Notes under the pieces: generated by a model
What the model was told of the DNA's origin: nothing
Seen by the model: only the letters and a program-made list of their open reading frames with translations
Database searches by the model: none
In this document: one piece after another, positions 1 to 5,771 of the stretch
Layout of the letters: each line of letters begins with the position of its first letter
Numbering within the stretch: position 1 is the stretch's first letter
Translations under genes and position numbers: made by a program
From: Gemmatimonadales bacterium UBA7835
Lineage (GTDB): Bacteria; Gemmatimonadota; Gemmatimonadetes; Longimicrobiales; Gaopeijiaceae
Assembly: GCA_002500925.1 (NCBI GenBank)
Contig: DLTN01000092.1
Coordinates: forward strand, 14,493-20,263
Direction: 5' to 3'
DNA length: 5,771 nt

Positions 1-2
1 CG

Positions 3-1157
3 ATTGCTCTTGCTTCTGAGCCGTTCGGAACAGCTTTCATGAGCGCGATTCGGATGGTGATAATCCCGCTTGTTATGGGGGTCATATTCACTGGTGTTGC
101 GAAGCTCGGGGATCCGCGGAAGCTTGGTCGGCTCGGTGGCGGTACATTACTGTTCTTCTGGCTCACAGTGCTACCAGCGATCCTTATTGGCATGGGCGTG
201 ATGAGAGTTGCGCTCTCGTTCTTTCCAGTAGCAGTGATTCCCGAAACGGCTTCTGGCCAGGCACCAGCTCTGCCCGGTTTTGTCGATTTCATTGTCGGTC
301 TCATACCTAGCAATCCATTCGCGGCTGCTGCGAGCGGATCCCTTCTTCAGCTAATCGTTTTCTCCGCGCTTCTGGCTGCGGCTACCGGAGCGCTTGAAGA
401 GAGGCCTAGGGTCCTCCTGATAGAATTCGCTGAGGCTATCTCAGATGCCCTGATCAAGTTGGTTTGGTGGATACTGTGGACTGCTCCAGTAGGTATTTTT
501 GGGCTCACGGCTCCGGTGACCGCACAACTCGGATGGGGTGTAGTGCAGAGTCTGGCGTTATTCGTGGTGGCCACTATCGGTGGGTTAGGTGTTTATGTCG
601 TGTTTGTTTATTTACCGATTCTGAAATTCGTGGGTGGTGTGGGCCCAACCCACTTCTTCGGTGGGGTCTTCGGAGCAGCTTCGATCGTATTCTCCACGAC
701 TAGCACGGCTGCTGCATTACCTGTGACGTTGGAGGAGACGAAGCGAGAGCTTGGAGTATCCGCGACCGTATCCGACCTCGTCTTGCCGCTGGGTGCATCC
801 ATGTATCGAGCAGGTTCGGCTCTCTTCCAAGGGGGTGCGCTCGTTTTCTTGGCCGATCTATATGACGTAGCGATGCCGCTTACGGCTTTGGGTGGTGCTG
901 TCCTAGCCACGTTCATGGTCTCTCTGACCGTCGCTCCTGTACCCTCGTCCGGAGTCGTCACACTCGCCCCCGCTCTGGACACCGTCGGGATCCCTATGTC
1001 AGGTCTATCTATCCTCCTAGGAGTTGATCGTATCCCTGATATGTTCCGTTCGACGACTAACTTGTTAGGTCAAGTCACGGCTGCGGTGACCATAGATGCC
1101 TGGGTGGATCAGGATGTCAAAGAGCGGGAGGAGGGTCCGCACGAGGCGATGGCGTAG
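3..1157 (+). CDS. Dicarboxylate/amino acid:cation symporter (DAACS/SLC1 family), 5'-truncated by window edge
   Basis: Inner-membrane secondary transporter of the glutamate/aspartate/C4-dicarboxylate type. The frame is open to the left edge, and the codons before the ATG at 39 (EPFGTAF then MSAIRMVIIPLVMG) match the start of TM2 in this family. That ATG is therefore internal, and about 40 residues including TM1 lie upstream. Counting from the ATG at 39, the HP1 serine-rich loop (FSTTSTAAALP) is at about 218-228, TM7 (LPLGASMYRAGSALFQ) at 249-264, the HP2 tip (PVPSSG) at 300-305, and TM8 (DRIPDMFRSTTNLLGQ) at 330-345. The TM8 Asp334, Arg337 and Asn341 align with GltPh D394, R397 and N401, which contact substrate or cation, so an acidic amino acid or similar anionic substrate is plausible. 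Oddly, the NMDGT motif of TM7 reads YRAGS, and the Asp aligned with GltPh D405 is Gln345. Family membership is firm; substrate and coupling ion are unknown. Confidence 0.93.
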   Translation: MALASEPFGTAFMSAIRMVIIPLVMGVIFTGVAKLGDPRKLGRLGGGTLLFFWLTVLPAILIGMGVMRVALSFFPVAVIPETASGQAPALPGFVDFIVGLIPSNPFAAAASGSLLQLIVFSALLAAATGALEERPRVLLIEFAEAISDALIKLVWWILWTAPVGIFGLTAPVTAQLGWGVVQSLALFVVATIGGLGVYVVFVYLPILKFVGGVGPTHFFGGVFGAASIVFSTTSTAAALPVTLEETKRELGVSATVSDLVLPLGASMYRAGSALFQGGALVFLADLYDVAMPLTALGGAVLATFMVSLTVAPVPSSGVVTLAPALDTVGIPMSGLSILLGVDRIPDMFRSTTNLLGQVTAAVTIDAWVDQDVKEREEGPHEAMA

Positions 1158-1195
1158 ACCGGGGACCAAAGGCGCGACAGGTTTTGATCTCCGAG

Positions 1196-2284
1196 TTATC
1201 CAGCTTTGTTTCGGAAACGCCAAATTGCGATCGGGATCACCGGCACGACGTAATATGCTAGAACCCCGTAGGAGAGGGTTCCATAGCCTTGCGCGATTAG
1301 GTCGGTGAGGCCGAAGCTAGAGATCGCTGTTCCCAGCACGAGTAGTCCGATCGCCACCGTTGGTCGCATCCAGGCCGGCATTTCTTTGCCTTGGTCTTGA
1401 TGTAGTCCCGCCACTCGCTCGTTTAGCCCATGGATAAGTCCCGTTCCTGTCTCGATCAGGGTCCCAAAGAGCACAATCTGGAAGGCGATTTGGAAAGGCC
1501 TCGAACCCAGTGTTTCCAGGAGGACAGTTGCAGGCACCGTAGCCTCAAGAATCTCCGGGTAAAGCCCAATCATGGGGAGGTAGAAGAGAAGGCCTGGAAT
1601 CATGGCTATCGGACCGGTCAAGGCACCAGCGATGATCGTTTCTCGGGACGTGTTGTGAAGGCGGAGGACAGCGAGCACGGGTGGCATCACGGCTAAGTTG
1701 TAACCGGCATACAACAGGCCGGACATGATCCAACCGGACCCCACTGGAGCCATGTTTAGACCCGCGGAGATGTCGTCACCTAAGCTGCCAAGACACCAGA
1801 TAAAGAACACGATGTAGATGCCGTAGAGGACAAACGACCATAAAGAGAGTGCCCGCTCAATTAACCTTCCTCCGCCAAAGATGAGTCCACCTACCGCGAG
1901 CATCACCGCCAACACTCCGCTCCAGTAGCTTAGGCCGAAGGTGTCGCGCATGATCTCACCAGAGGCAGCTGCTACCACAGCGAGTACGACGAGCAAAAGA
2001 CCTATGTATGAAGCCTCGAAAAGCCACCATGAGGGTCCTAGTAATTTCTTGAAAAAGTGCCGGTAATCGTATGCGTTCCACTGCCGGGCTAGTTCAAAGG
2101 TTGCCATCGACACTACACTGAAGACGATCGTGCTGACTAAGATTGCAAGCAGGCCACCCTTAGGTCCTTGGCTCAGAAAGAACTGAGATAGCTCTGCACC
2201 TGTGCCGTAGCCACCTGCTATGACGACGGATTGAAAAAGGAACCCCGGAAGGAGATAACGGCGAAACATGGAATCTTTAGTCAT
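1196..2284 (-). CDS. YkvI-family membrane transporter (APC superfamily, LeuT-like fold)
   Basis: A 362-residue integral membrane protein with about ten hydrophobic segments, close to the usual size of the YkvI family (COG3949), whose substrate is not established. TM1 (about 12-35) is interrupted by AGGYGTGAELSQFF at 23-36, the family's glycine-rich unwound segment; such a break forms the substrate/ion site in LeuT-fold carriers. TM6 (about 185-208) has the matching break at YAGYNLAVMPPVL (192-204). Further hydrophobic segments are at about 43-65, 90-112, 121-138, 147-167, 218-242, 265-288, 309-325 and 335-356, and the C-terminus is basic. The ATG at 2284 has no clear Shine-Dalgarno sequence; the next in-frame ATG at 2269 has none either, so the start could shift by five residues. 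It converges with the upstream symporter gene and diverges from the serine hydrolase gene, so it is probably transcribed alone. Family assignment comes from motif recognition; substrate is not inferred. Confidence 0.85.
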   Translation of the reverse strand: MTKDSMFRRYLLPGFLFQSVVIAGGYGTGAELSQFFLSQGPKGGLLAILVSTIVFSVVSMATFELARQWNAYDYRHFFKKLLGPSWWLFEASYIGLLLVVLAVVAAASGEIMRDTFGLSYWSGVLAVMLAVGGLIFGGGRLIERALSLWSFVLYGIYIVFFIWCLGSLGDDISAGLNMAPVGSGWIMSGLLYAGYNLAVMPPVLAVLRLHNTSRETIIAGALTGPIAMIPGLLFYLPMIGLYPEILEATVPATVLLETLGSRPFQIAFQIVLFGTLIETGTGLIHGLNERVAGLHQDQGKEMPAWMRPTVAIGLLVLGTAISSFGLTDLIAQGYGTLSYGVLAYYVVPVIPIAIWRFRNKAG

Positions 2285-2379
2285 GGGGTCGAGAATAGAC
2301 GACGCTTAAGGCTCCGGCAAACGATAGCATTAGCGGGACAGTCCAGCTTCGCAGTCTCAGAGCCAATAGAGTGCCGTTT

Positions 2380-2394
2380 GCATGTTCTGTGTCG
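2380..2394 (+). repeat. Imperfect direct repeat, copy 1
   Basis: GCATGTTCTGTGTCG matches the copy at 2528-2542 (GCATGCTCTGTGTCG) at 14 of 15 positions, 148 bp apart, in the same orientation and within the same intergenic region. It may be a binding site for a regulator of one or both divergent genes, or a chance match. Nothing in the sequence distinguishes the two. Confidence 0.4.
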
Positions 2395-2506
2395 CTCCGG
2401 GCTCGATTCGTAGTTGCTACTCTCTTATGATGAACCGTTCATGTTTCTTGGGTAAACAGGATATGTCCTCATCGAACGGGATCATTTTCATAGGGAATAG
2501 GGGAGC

Positions 2507-2522
2507 GGGTGCCGGTGCACCC
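2507..2522. promoter_or_regulatory. GC-rich inverted repeat / hairpin upstream of the serine hydrolase gene
   Basis: GGGTGC and GCACCC form a perfect 6-bp stem around the loop CGGT, ending 56 bp before the proposed ATG at 2579. Neither strand has a T-run after it, so it is not an intrinsic terminator. It could be an operator palindrome or a structure in the 5' leader of the hydrolase mRNA. Function is inferred from position only. Confidence 0.35.
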
Positions 2523-2527
2523 TTCAG

Positions 2528-2542
2528 GCATGCTCTGTGTCG
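2528..2542 (+). repeat. Imperfect direct repeat, copy 2
   Basis: GCATGCTCTGTGTCG is the second copy of the 15-bp repeat found at 2380-2394, with one mismatch. It begins 5 bp after the GC-rich hairpin and lies 36 bp before the proposed hydrolase start. If the longer GTG start at 2537 were used, this copy would overlap coding sequence; a regulatory reading therefore fits better with the ATG start at 2579. Confidence 0.4.
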
Positions 2543-2566
2543 AGTTGGGGAGTGTTTAGAAATGCT

Positions 2567-2570
2567 AAGG
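2567..2570 (+). promoter_or_regulatory. Ribosome binding site deciding the serine hydrolase start
   Basis: AAGG lies 8 nt before the ATG at 2579, an ideal spacing, but only 2 nt before the in-frame ATG at 2573. No comparable purine run at good spacing precedes the GTG at 2537. Together with the signal peptide that starts at 2579, this favours the shorter protein. Confidence 0.55.
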
Positions 2571-2578
2571 CGATGTGT

Positions 2579-3781
2579 ATGAGAAATCTGAGTTTCATTT
2601 TTAAGCGTGGTGTGTTTTTCGCGGGTATAGCTGCGGTCGTCACCGCAGGCCCGTTATCAAATCGGGTCATGGCGCAGGAAGGTCAGGATGCTAGGGCCGT
2701 CGCGAGAGTTATTGCTCGCCTAGAGCCCGAGGTCCGCCGTGCGATGCTAGACGGGAATATCCCGTCGATCACCCTCGCATTAAGTAACCGAGAGGGCGAG
2801 ATATGGAGCGGTGCTTGGGGGGTGTCCAACGTGTGGGCAGGAACCCCCGCATCGACTGAGACTGTGTACCTGATCGGGTCCACCTTCAAGGCACAGTCTA
2901 CGGTGGCTCTTCTTCAGCAGATGGAGCAGGGCAAGTTCAGCCTGGACGATCGGGTGAGCGACTACTTACCTCATTTAGAGATTCGAGGTGAGAGCACTGA
3001 TACCCCTGTCCTGTTTAGACATCTTCTGACTCACACCAGTGGAATGCCGGTGGATTTCGGCCCGCACCTTGTGTGGGGTGAGACTTCTCCTCTAATGCTT
3101 GGCGAGTATCTCCAGGACTCCCTTCGAGTTGAAACGCCGCCCCTAGCAGGGGTGGTTTATTCAAACATGGCCTATTCGCTCGTGGCTTATTTCGTGCAAG
3201 AATTCAGCGGCGAGCGTTATAAGGACTATGTGCGCGAGAACGTGTGGAGTCCCCTGGGGATGCTGGATACCGAGTTTGATCTACCACCAGAAATGGAGGA
3301 GAGGCTAGCTGTACCCTATGTCCCGGATGAGGCGACCGGGAGAAACGTCGCCACGCAAAGACTGAAAGCGAACGTATGGCCTGCGGGAATCGTCTACGGA
3401 ACAATTCACGATCAAGCACGTTGGGTGAGTTTCAACCTGGGTGATGGGATGGCGGCGGGGCGAAGAATCCTCGAGCCATCCTCGATCGAAGCTATGCAGA
3501 CCCTTCAGTTTCCAGAGACCGCTGGAGAGCCTATGGGAGGTGGTTGGGGTTACGAACGTCCGGGGTATGGACTCACATGGTGGACCACAACCCGGGATGA
3601 GGACACCTACTTTGCGCATTCGGGGAGCGTCCCTGGCTACACGGCGTTTGTAATGGGCAACCGCGCTCGTGGACACGGAGTCGCTCTTCTTACGAACGGA
3701 AACCGGGCGCACCCGCATCTAGTGAGACTCAGTAATCTTGCAATGGATCTCATGGCTGAAGAATTGAGGGATAGACAGTGA
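2579..3781 (+). CDS. Exported serine hydrolase of the beta-lactamase/penicillin-binding-protein fold (PF00144)
   Basis: A 400-residue exported serine hydrolase of the class C beta-lactamase-like family, which includes D-aminopeptidases, DD-peptidases, esterases and true beta-lactamases. From the ATG at 2579, residues 1-32 form a signal peptide: basic RNLSFIFKR, then a hydrophobic core, then likely cleavage at VMA/QE. All three active-site motifs are present: S101-T-F-K104 (nucleophile and general base), Y194-S-N196, and H347-S-G349 in place of the KTG box. LLTHTSGM at 149-156 and the PLGM segment near 225 are typical of the family. The longer GTG start at 2537 would add 14 residues before the signal peptide and has a weaker ribosome site. 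The stop overlaps the next gene's start by 4 bp, implying translational coupling with the mechanosensitive channel. The HSG box suggests esterase or peptidase activity more than drug resistance; the actual substrate (peptidoglycan peptide, D-amino acid peptide or ester) cannot be read from sequence. Confidence 0.9.
   Translation: MRNLSFIFKRGVFFAGIAAVVTAGPLSNRVMAQEGQDARAVARVIARLEPEVRRAMLDGNIPSITLALSNREGEIWSGAWGVSNVWAGTPASTETVYLIGSTFKAQSTVALLQQMEQGKFSLDDRVSDYLPHLEIRGESTDTPVLFRHLLTHTSGMPVDFGPHLVWGETSPLMLGEYLQDSLRVETPPLAGVVYSNMAYSLVAYFVQEFSGERYKDYVRENVWSPLGMLDTEFDLPPEMEERLAVPYVPDEATGRNVATQRLKANVWPAGIVYGTIHDQARWVSFNLGDGMAAGRRILEPSSIEAMQTLQFPETAGEPMGGGWGYERPGYGLTWWTTTRDEDTYFAHSGSVPGYTAFVMGNRARGHGVALLTNGNRAHPHLVRLSNLAMDLMAEELRDRQ
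3766..3771 (+). promoter_or_regulatory. Ribosome binding site of the channel gene, inside the hydrolase gene
   Basis: GAGGGA lies 6 nt before the GTG at 3778 and 18 nt before the next in-frame ATG at 3790. This supports the GTG start and the 4-bp overlap with the upstream stop codon. Confidence 0.65.
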
Positions 3782-5049
3782 CGATTGAAATGCTCCCTGC
3801 GTGGGTAAACGAGGTCGTATTGACCTCGGTGTTGCTTGTGGTTTCAGCGGTTGCATACCGCCTGATGCTCCGGATTACCCGTGGTGCGGTGCGGCGCGCG
3901 GCGTCGCACACAACGGCGACGTGGGATGATCGAATCATCGAGAGGAAGGTACTTGCCCGACTGGTAGTTGTTCTCCCAGCCTTACTCCTCTTCTACGGCA
4001 TAGGGCCAGCGCTTGGTCTTACAGAGGCGAACTCTGACGCCATGCCGACACTCTGGACTTTTGGTTTACTTGTTCAGAGGGCCGCACTCTCGATCGTCGT
4101 CATAGGAACGGTGACGGCTGCGACCGCGTTGCTCGAAGCGATCAACGATATCTACCAGGATCATTTTGCGGAGGCCAAGAGCCGCCCTATCAAGGGATAC
4201 CTGCAAGTAGTGGGTATAGCTCTGTATGCGGCGGCTGGGGTGATCGTAGTTTCGATTTTGGGGGACCGCTCACCTGTGGTGTTCTTGTCTGGTTTGGGCG
4301 CGCTCACCGCCCTTCTCATGCTGGTCTTTCGGGATACGATTCTGTCGCTGGTGGCGAGCCTTCAGATAATGTCTAATGACATGATCCGAATCGGTGATTG
4401 GGTTGAGATGCCTCAGGCTAATGCGAACGGAGACGTAATCGATATTGCGTTGCACACGGTTAAGATTCAGAACTGGGATATGACGATCTCCACGATCCCG
4501 ACTCACAGGTTCATCAGTGAATCGTTTAAAAACTGGCGAGGGATGAACGAGTCGGGAGGGCGGAGAATCAAGCGATCTCTGCATATCGATTTGGCGAGCG
4601 TTCACTTTCTGAGCGACGACGAAATTGCACATCTATCTCGCTATGAGCTCCTGAGGGAGTATATGCAAGAGAAAGCCCAGCACTTGGAAGAGTACCAGGG
4701 CCGAGTCGTGCCGGACGATGTGATCCCAGAGCCCAAGCGACTGACAAATATCGGTACGTTCCGTGCCTATGTTGAAGAGTATCTCAGGGCTAGCCCTACG
4801 GTGCATGAGGGAATGACCTTGTTGGTCCGTCAGCTCTCGCCAACGCCTCAGGGATTACCGATCGAGATCTACTGCTTTACTCGGGATACGGATTGGGACA
4901 AATATGAGGGGGTCCAGGGAGATATTTTTGATCACCTTATCGCGATCCTTCCTGAGTTTGGCCTGAAAGTGTTCCAAGAACCTGCCGGTGTCGACCTAGC
5001 TCAGGCCTTCGCGACTGGTCGGGCTAGGGATAAGAACGCTTCCGGTTAG
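3778..5049 (+). CDS. ybdG: MscS-superfamily mechanosensitive channel, YbdG/MscM type
   Basis: An inner-membrane small-conductance mechanosensitive channel of 423 residues; E. coli YbdG, of similar size, is linked to MscM activity and to the response to mild osmotic stress. Hydrophobic segments lie at about 10-31, 58-78, 92-118 and 141-162, followed by the pore helix at about 166-198. The match to YbdG is strong and colinear: RPIKGYLQ (136-143), FLSGLGALTALLMLVFRD (169-186), SNDMIRIGDWVEMP (199-212), GDVIDI (218-223), VKIQNWD (228-234), then SFKNWRGMNESGGRRIKRS (249-267). The rest, about 268-400, is the cytoplasmic C-terminal region, and the last 23 residues look poorly conserved. Translation starts at GTG within the GTGA overlap with the serine hydrolase stop and has a good ribosome site. 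It probably depends on the hydrolase promoter, as no gap exists for its own. Confidence 0.92.
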   Translation: MTIEMLPAWVNEVVLTSVLLVVSAVAYRLMLRITRGAVRRAASHTTATWDDRIIERKVLARLVVVLPALLLFYGIGPALGLTEANSDAMPTLWTFGLLVQRAALSIVVIGTVTAATALLEAINDIYQDHFAEAKSRPIKGYLQVVGIALYAAAGVIVVSILGDRSPVVFLSGLGALTALLMLVFRDTILSLVASLQIMSNDMIRIGDWVEMPQANANGDVIDIALHTVKIQNWDMTISTIPTHRFISESFKNWRGMNESGGRRIKRSLHIDLASVHFLSDDEIAHLSRYELLREYMQEKAQHLEEYQGRVVPDDVIPEPKRLTNIGTFRAYVEEYLRASPTVHEGMTLLVRQLSPTPQGLPIEIYCFTRDTDWDKYEGVQGDIFDHLIAILPEFGLKVFQEPAGVDLAQAFATGRARDKNASG

Positions 5050-5055
5050 CCGGTG

Positions 5056-5123
5056 CCTGAAATAGAGCCTTGAAGGATTCTGAGGCTAAAGAACTATTGG
5101 TTACGTCCGACATCTATTTCAGG
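5056..5123. repeat. Perfect 11-bp inverted repeat spanning the convergent gap
   Basis: CCTGAAATAGA (5056-5066) and TCTATTTCAGG (5113-5123) are exact reverse complements separated by 46 nt. Together they bracket almost the whole gap between the channel gene and the small exported protein gene, and the right arm overlaps the latter's TGA stop (5119-5121). Inside the loop a minor GCCT/AGGC pairing (5067-5070 with 5083-5086) could shorten it. Neither strand has a T-run after an arm, so it is not a standard intrinsic terminator, although it could act as a shared 3'-end structure for both convergent transcripts. Confidence 0.5.
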
Positions 5124-5640
5124 GGAAAATTGGTTCCCAATGACGACTTTTGCGCCCTAGAACGAACCCGGCTCCTCCGCCAACCAATCCGAGTGTAGCT
5201 CCCCAACGGACCGCTCCTGCTCGCTCGTCAGACAAACATGCTTCTAAATCGGAGCACTTGAAGGAGCCGATCATTAAGCCGAAGACCGATCCTACCAGTA
5301 TCCCACCGCTAGTGCCCCAGAGGGTCGCTTTCAGCCAGTGACTTCGCCCGGCTGATATGCCTCTTATCGCAGAGAGGTCCACGTTCACGAGTGCGCCAGT
5401 GGCTAGCTCCTCCAATTGAACGGTTGATTCTTGGAGTGATACGAACTTTACGTCATCAAGGATTCGACCAGGGGTGATGATCTGAAGAGGCGCGACACTA
5501 GCCAGGTCACCGAACAGCATCATCAGCCTCTCGCTAGGCTCGACTGGCTGAGCCTGTGCGATTGCTGGACCCCCGACAATCGTCACGAGTACCGAAATCG
5601 CTGCCATGAGTGATTGGAAGGGAGTCACAGCCTGGCGCAT
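5119..5640 (-). CDS. Small exported protein with glycine-zipper helices and C-terminal WEP motif, function unknown
   Basis: No named function. With the start at 5640 the protein has 173 residues. Residues 1 to about 30 form a signal peptide (MRQAVTPFQSLMAAISV onward, with GGPAIAQA before likely cleavage). A short region at about 58-97 (GRILDDVKFVSL to AIRGISAG) looks beta-rich. Two glycine-rich hydrophobic helices follow, at about 106-127 (SGGILVGSVFGLMIGS) and 144-162 (GATLGLVGGGAGFVLG). They flank a polar loop with two cysteines (KCSDLEAC), and the protein ends in HWEPIFP. I have seen this layout in many short Gemmatimonadota hypothetical proteins; that comparison is from memory. It is probably anchored in a membrane by the helix pair. 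The frame continues upstream without a stop to the window edge, with other ATGs at 5607, 5700 and 5739. None has a clear ribosome site; 5640 is chosen because the signal peptide begins there. The 33 residues added by starting at 5739 are hydrophilic and unremarkable. It converges with the channel gene. Confidence 0.7.
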   Translation of the reverse strand: MRQAVTPFQSLMAAISVLVTIVGGPAIAQAQPVEPSERLMMLFGDLASVAPLQIITPGRILDDVKFVSLQESTVQLEELATGALVNVDLSAIRGISAGRSHWLKATLWGTSGGILVGSVFGLMIGSFKCSDLEACLSDERAGAVRWGATLGLVGGGAGFVLGRKSRHWEPIFP

Positions 5641-5771
5641 GCGGTTGGTCAGATTGGCTCCAGAATCAGACTGAAGCGCTGAATCGGATTGTTCGCTCAT
5701 CTGGAGATCAAGAACGGAGGCTGTGGCAGGGCTGCCCATATCGGAGCCTACATTTTGGGTAGCGTGACGCC

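Larger units (their letters stand above)
2285..2578. other. Divergent intergenic region between ykvI-like and serine hydrolase genes
   Basis: A 294-bp stretch that must hold the control regions of two divergent genes. I see no good sigma-70-type pair of -35 and -10 boxes on either strand, and no tRNA or riboswitch signature. It does contain a perfect GC-rich hairpin at 2507-2522 and an imperfect 15-bp direct repeat whose second copy ends 36 bp before the hydrolase start; both are listed separately. A 66-codon frame on the plus strand (2382-2582) crosses this region but has no recognisable protein character and overlaps the hydrolase start in another frame, so it is not called as a gene. Confidence 0.6.

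Noticed and set aside
608..982. 124-codon minus-strand frame opposite the symporter gene
   Set aside because: It lies wholly within a confidently identified coding region on the other strand and has no domain character; it is a reading-frame shadow.
1014..1023. 10-bp palindrome CTCCTAGGAG
   Set aside because: It falls inside the symporter gene over Leu-Leu-Gly codons in TM8, with no reason to expect a binding site there.
1158..1195. Possible terminator in the 38-bp gap between the symporter and ykvI-like genes
   Set aside because: I could find no stem of useful length with a following T-run on either strand.
2382..2582. 66-codon plus-strand frame in the divergent intergenic region
   Set aside because: Its composition is not protein-like, it has no convincing ribosome site, and it ends over the hydrolase start in a different frame. 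It also crosses the hairpin and repeat.
3305..3718. 137-codon minus-strand frame opposite the serine hydrolase gene
   Set aside because: It is antisense to a segment that carries conserved family sequence up to the HSG box, and its translation shows no recognisable fold or motif.
2579..3781. Reading the serine hydrolase as a true class C beta-lactamase resistance gene
   Set aside because: The fold family is shared with many esterases and peptidases. The third motif is HSG, not the KTG typical of AmpC enzymes, and there is no ampR-type regulator or mobile context.
5129..5141. ATTGG/CCAAT hairpin with four T residues after it on the minus strand, resembling a small terminator
   Set aside because: The stem is only 5 bp and AT-rich, the T-run is very short, and the bases encode the WEP tail of the exported protein, which explains them without a terminator.

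Overview
This 5.8 kb window looks like ordinary chromosomal DNA from a free-living bacterium of moderate GC content. Genes are tightly packed, and four of the five encode membrane or exported proteins. The rightmost gene resembles a type of small exported protein that I associate with Gemmatimonadota: a signal peptide, a short beta-rich stretch, two glycine-rich helices around a Cys-containing loop, and a C-terminal Trp-Glu-Pro ending. That makes a Gemmatimonadota-like host my best guess, but only a tentative one, since no rRNA or marker gene is present. I see no mobile element, CRISPR array, tRNA, rRNA or phage gene.

Layout, left to right. (1) At 3-1157 (+) is the 3' part of a dicarboxylate/amino acid:cation symporter (DAACS/SLC1 family); its first transmembrane helix lies outside the window. 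(2) At 1196-2284 (-), convergent with it across 38 bp, is a YkvI-type transporter of the APC superfamily with a LeuT-like fold. (3) At 2285-2578 is a 294-bp divergent intergenic region. It contains a perfect 6-bp-stem GC-rich hairpin and an imperfect 15-bp direct repeat, but no convincing promoter. (4) At 2579-3781 (+) is an exported serine hydrolase of the beta-lactamase/penicillin-binding-protein fold. (5) At 3778-5049 (+), overlapping it by 4 bp in a GTGA junction, is a YbdG/MscM-type mechanosensitive channel. (6) At 5119-5640 (-), convergent across 69 bp, is the small exported glycine-zipper protein; its frame stays open to the right edge, so its true start is uncertain.

The serine hydrolase and channel are the only clear operon. 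Both act at the cell envelope, so a shared role in wall or osmotic homeostasis is plausible but unproven. The two transporters lie tail to tail and are probably separate units. The most notable observation is that the SLC1-family transporter has lost the NMDGT signature and the TM8 aspartate that form cation sites in characterised relatives, while keeping substrate-site residues. I found nothing that amounts to a new multi-gene system.
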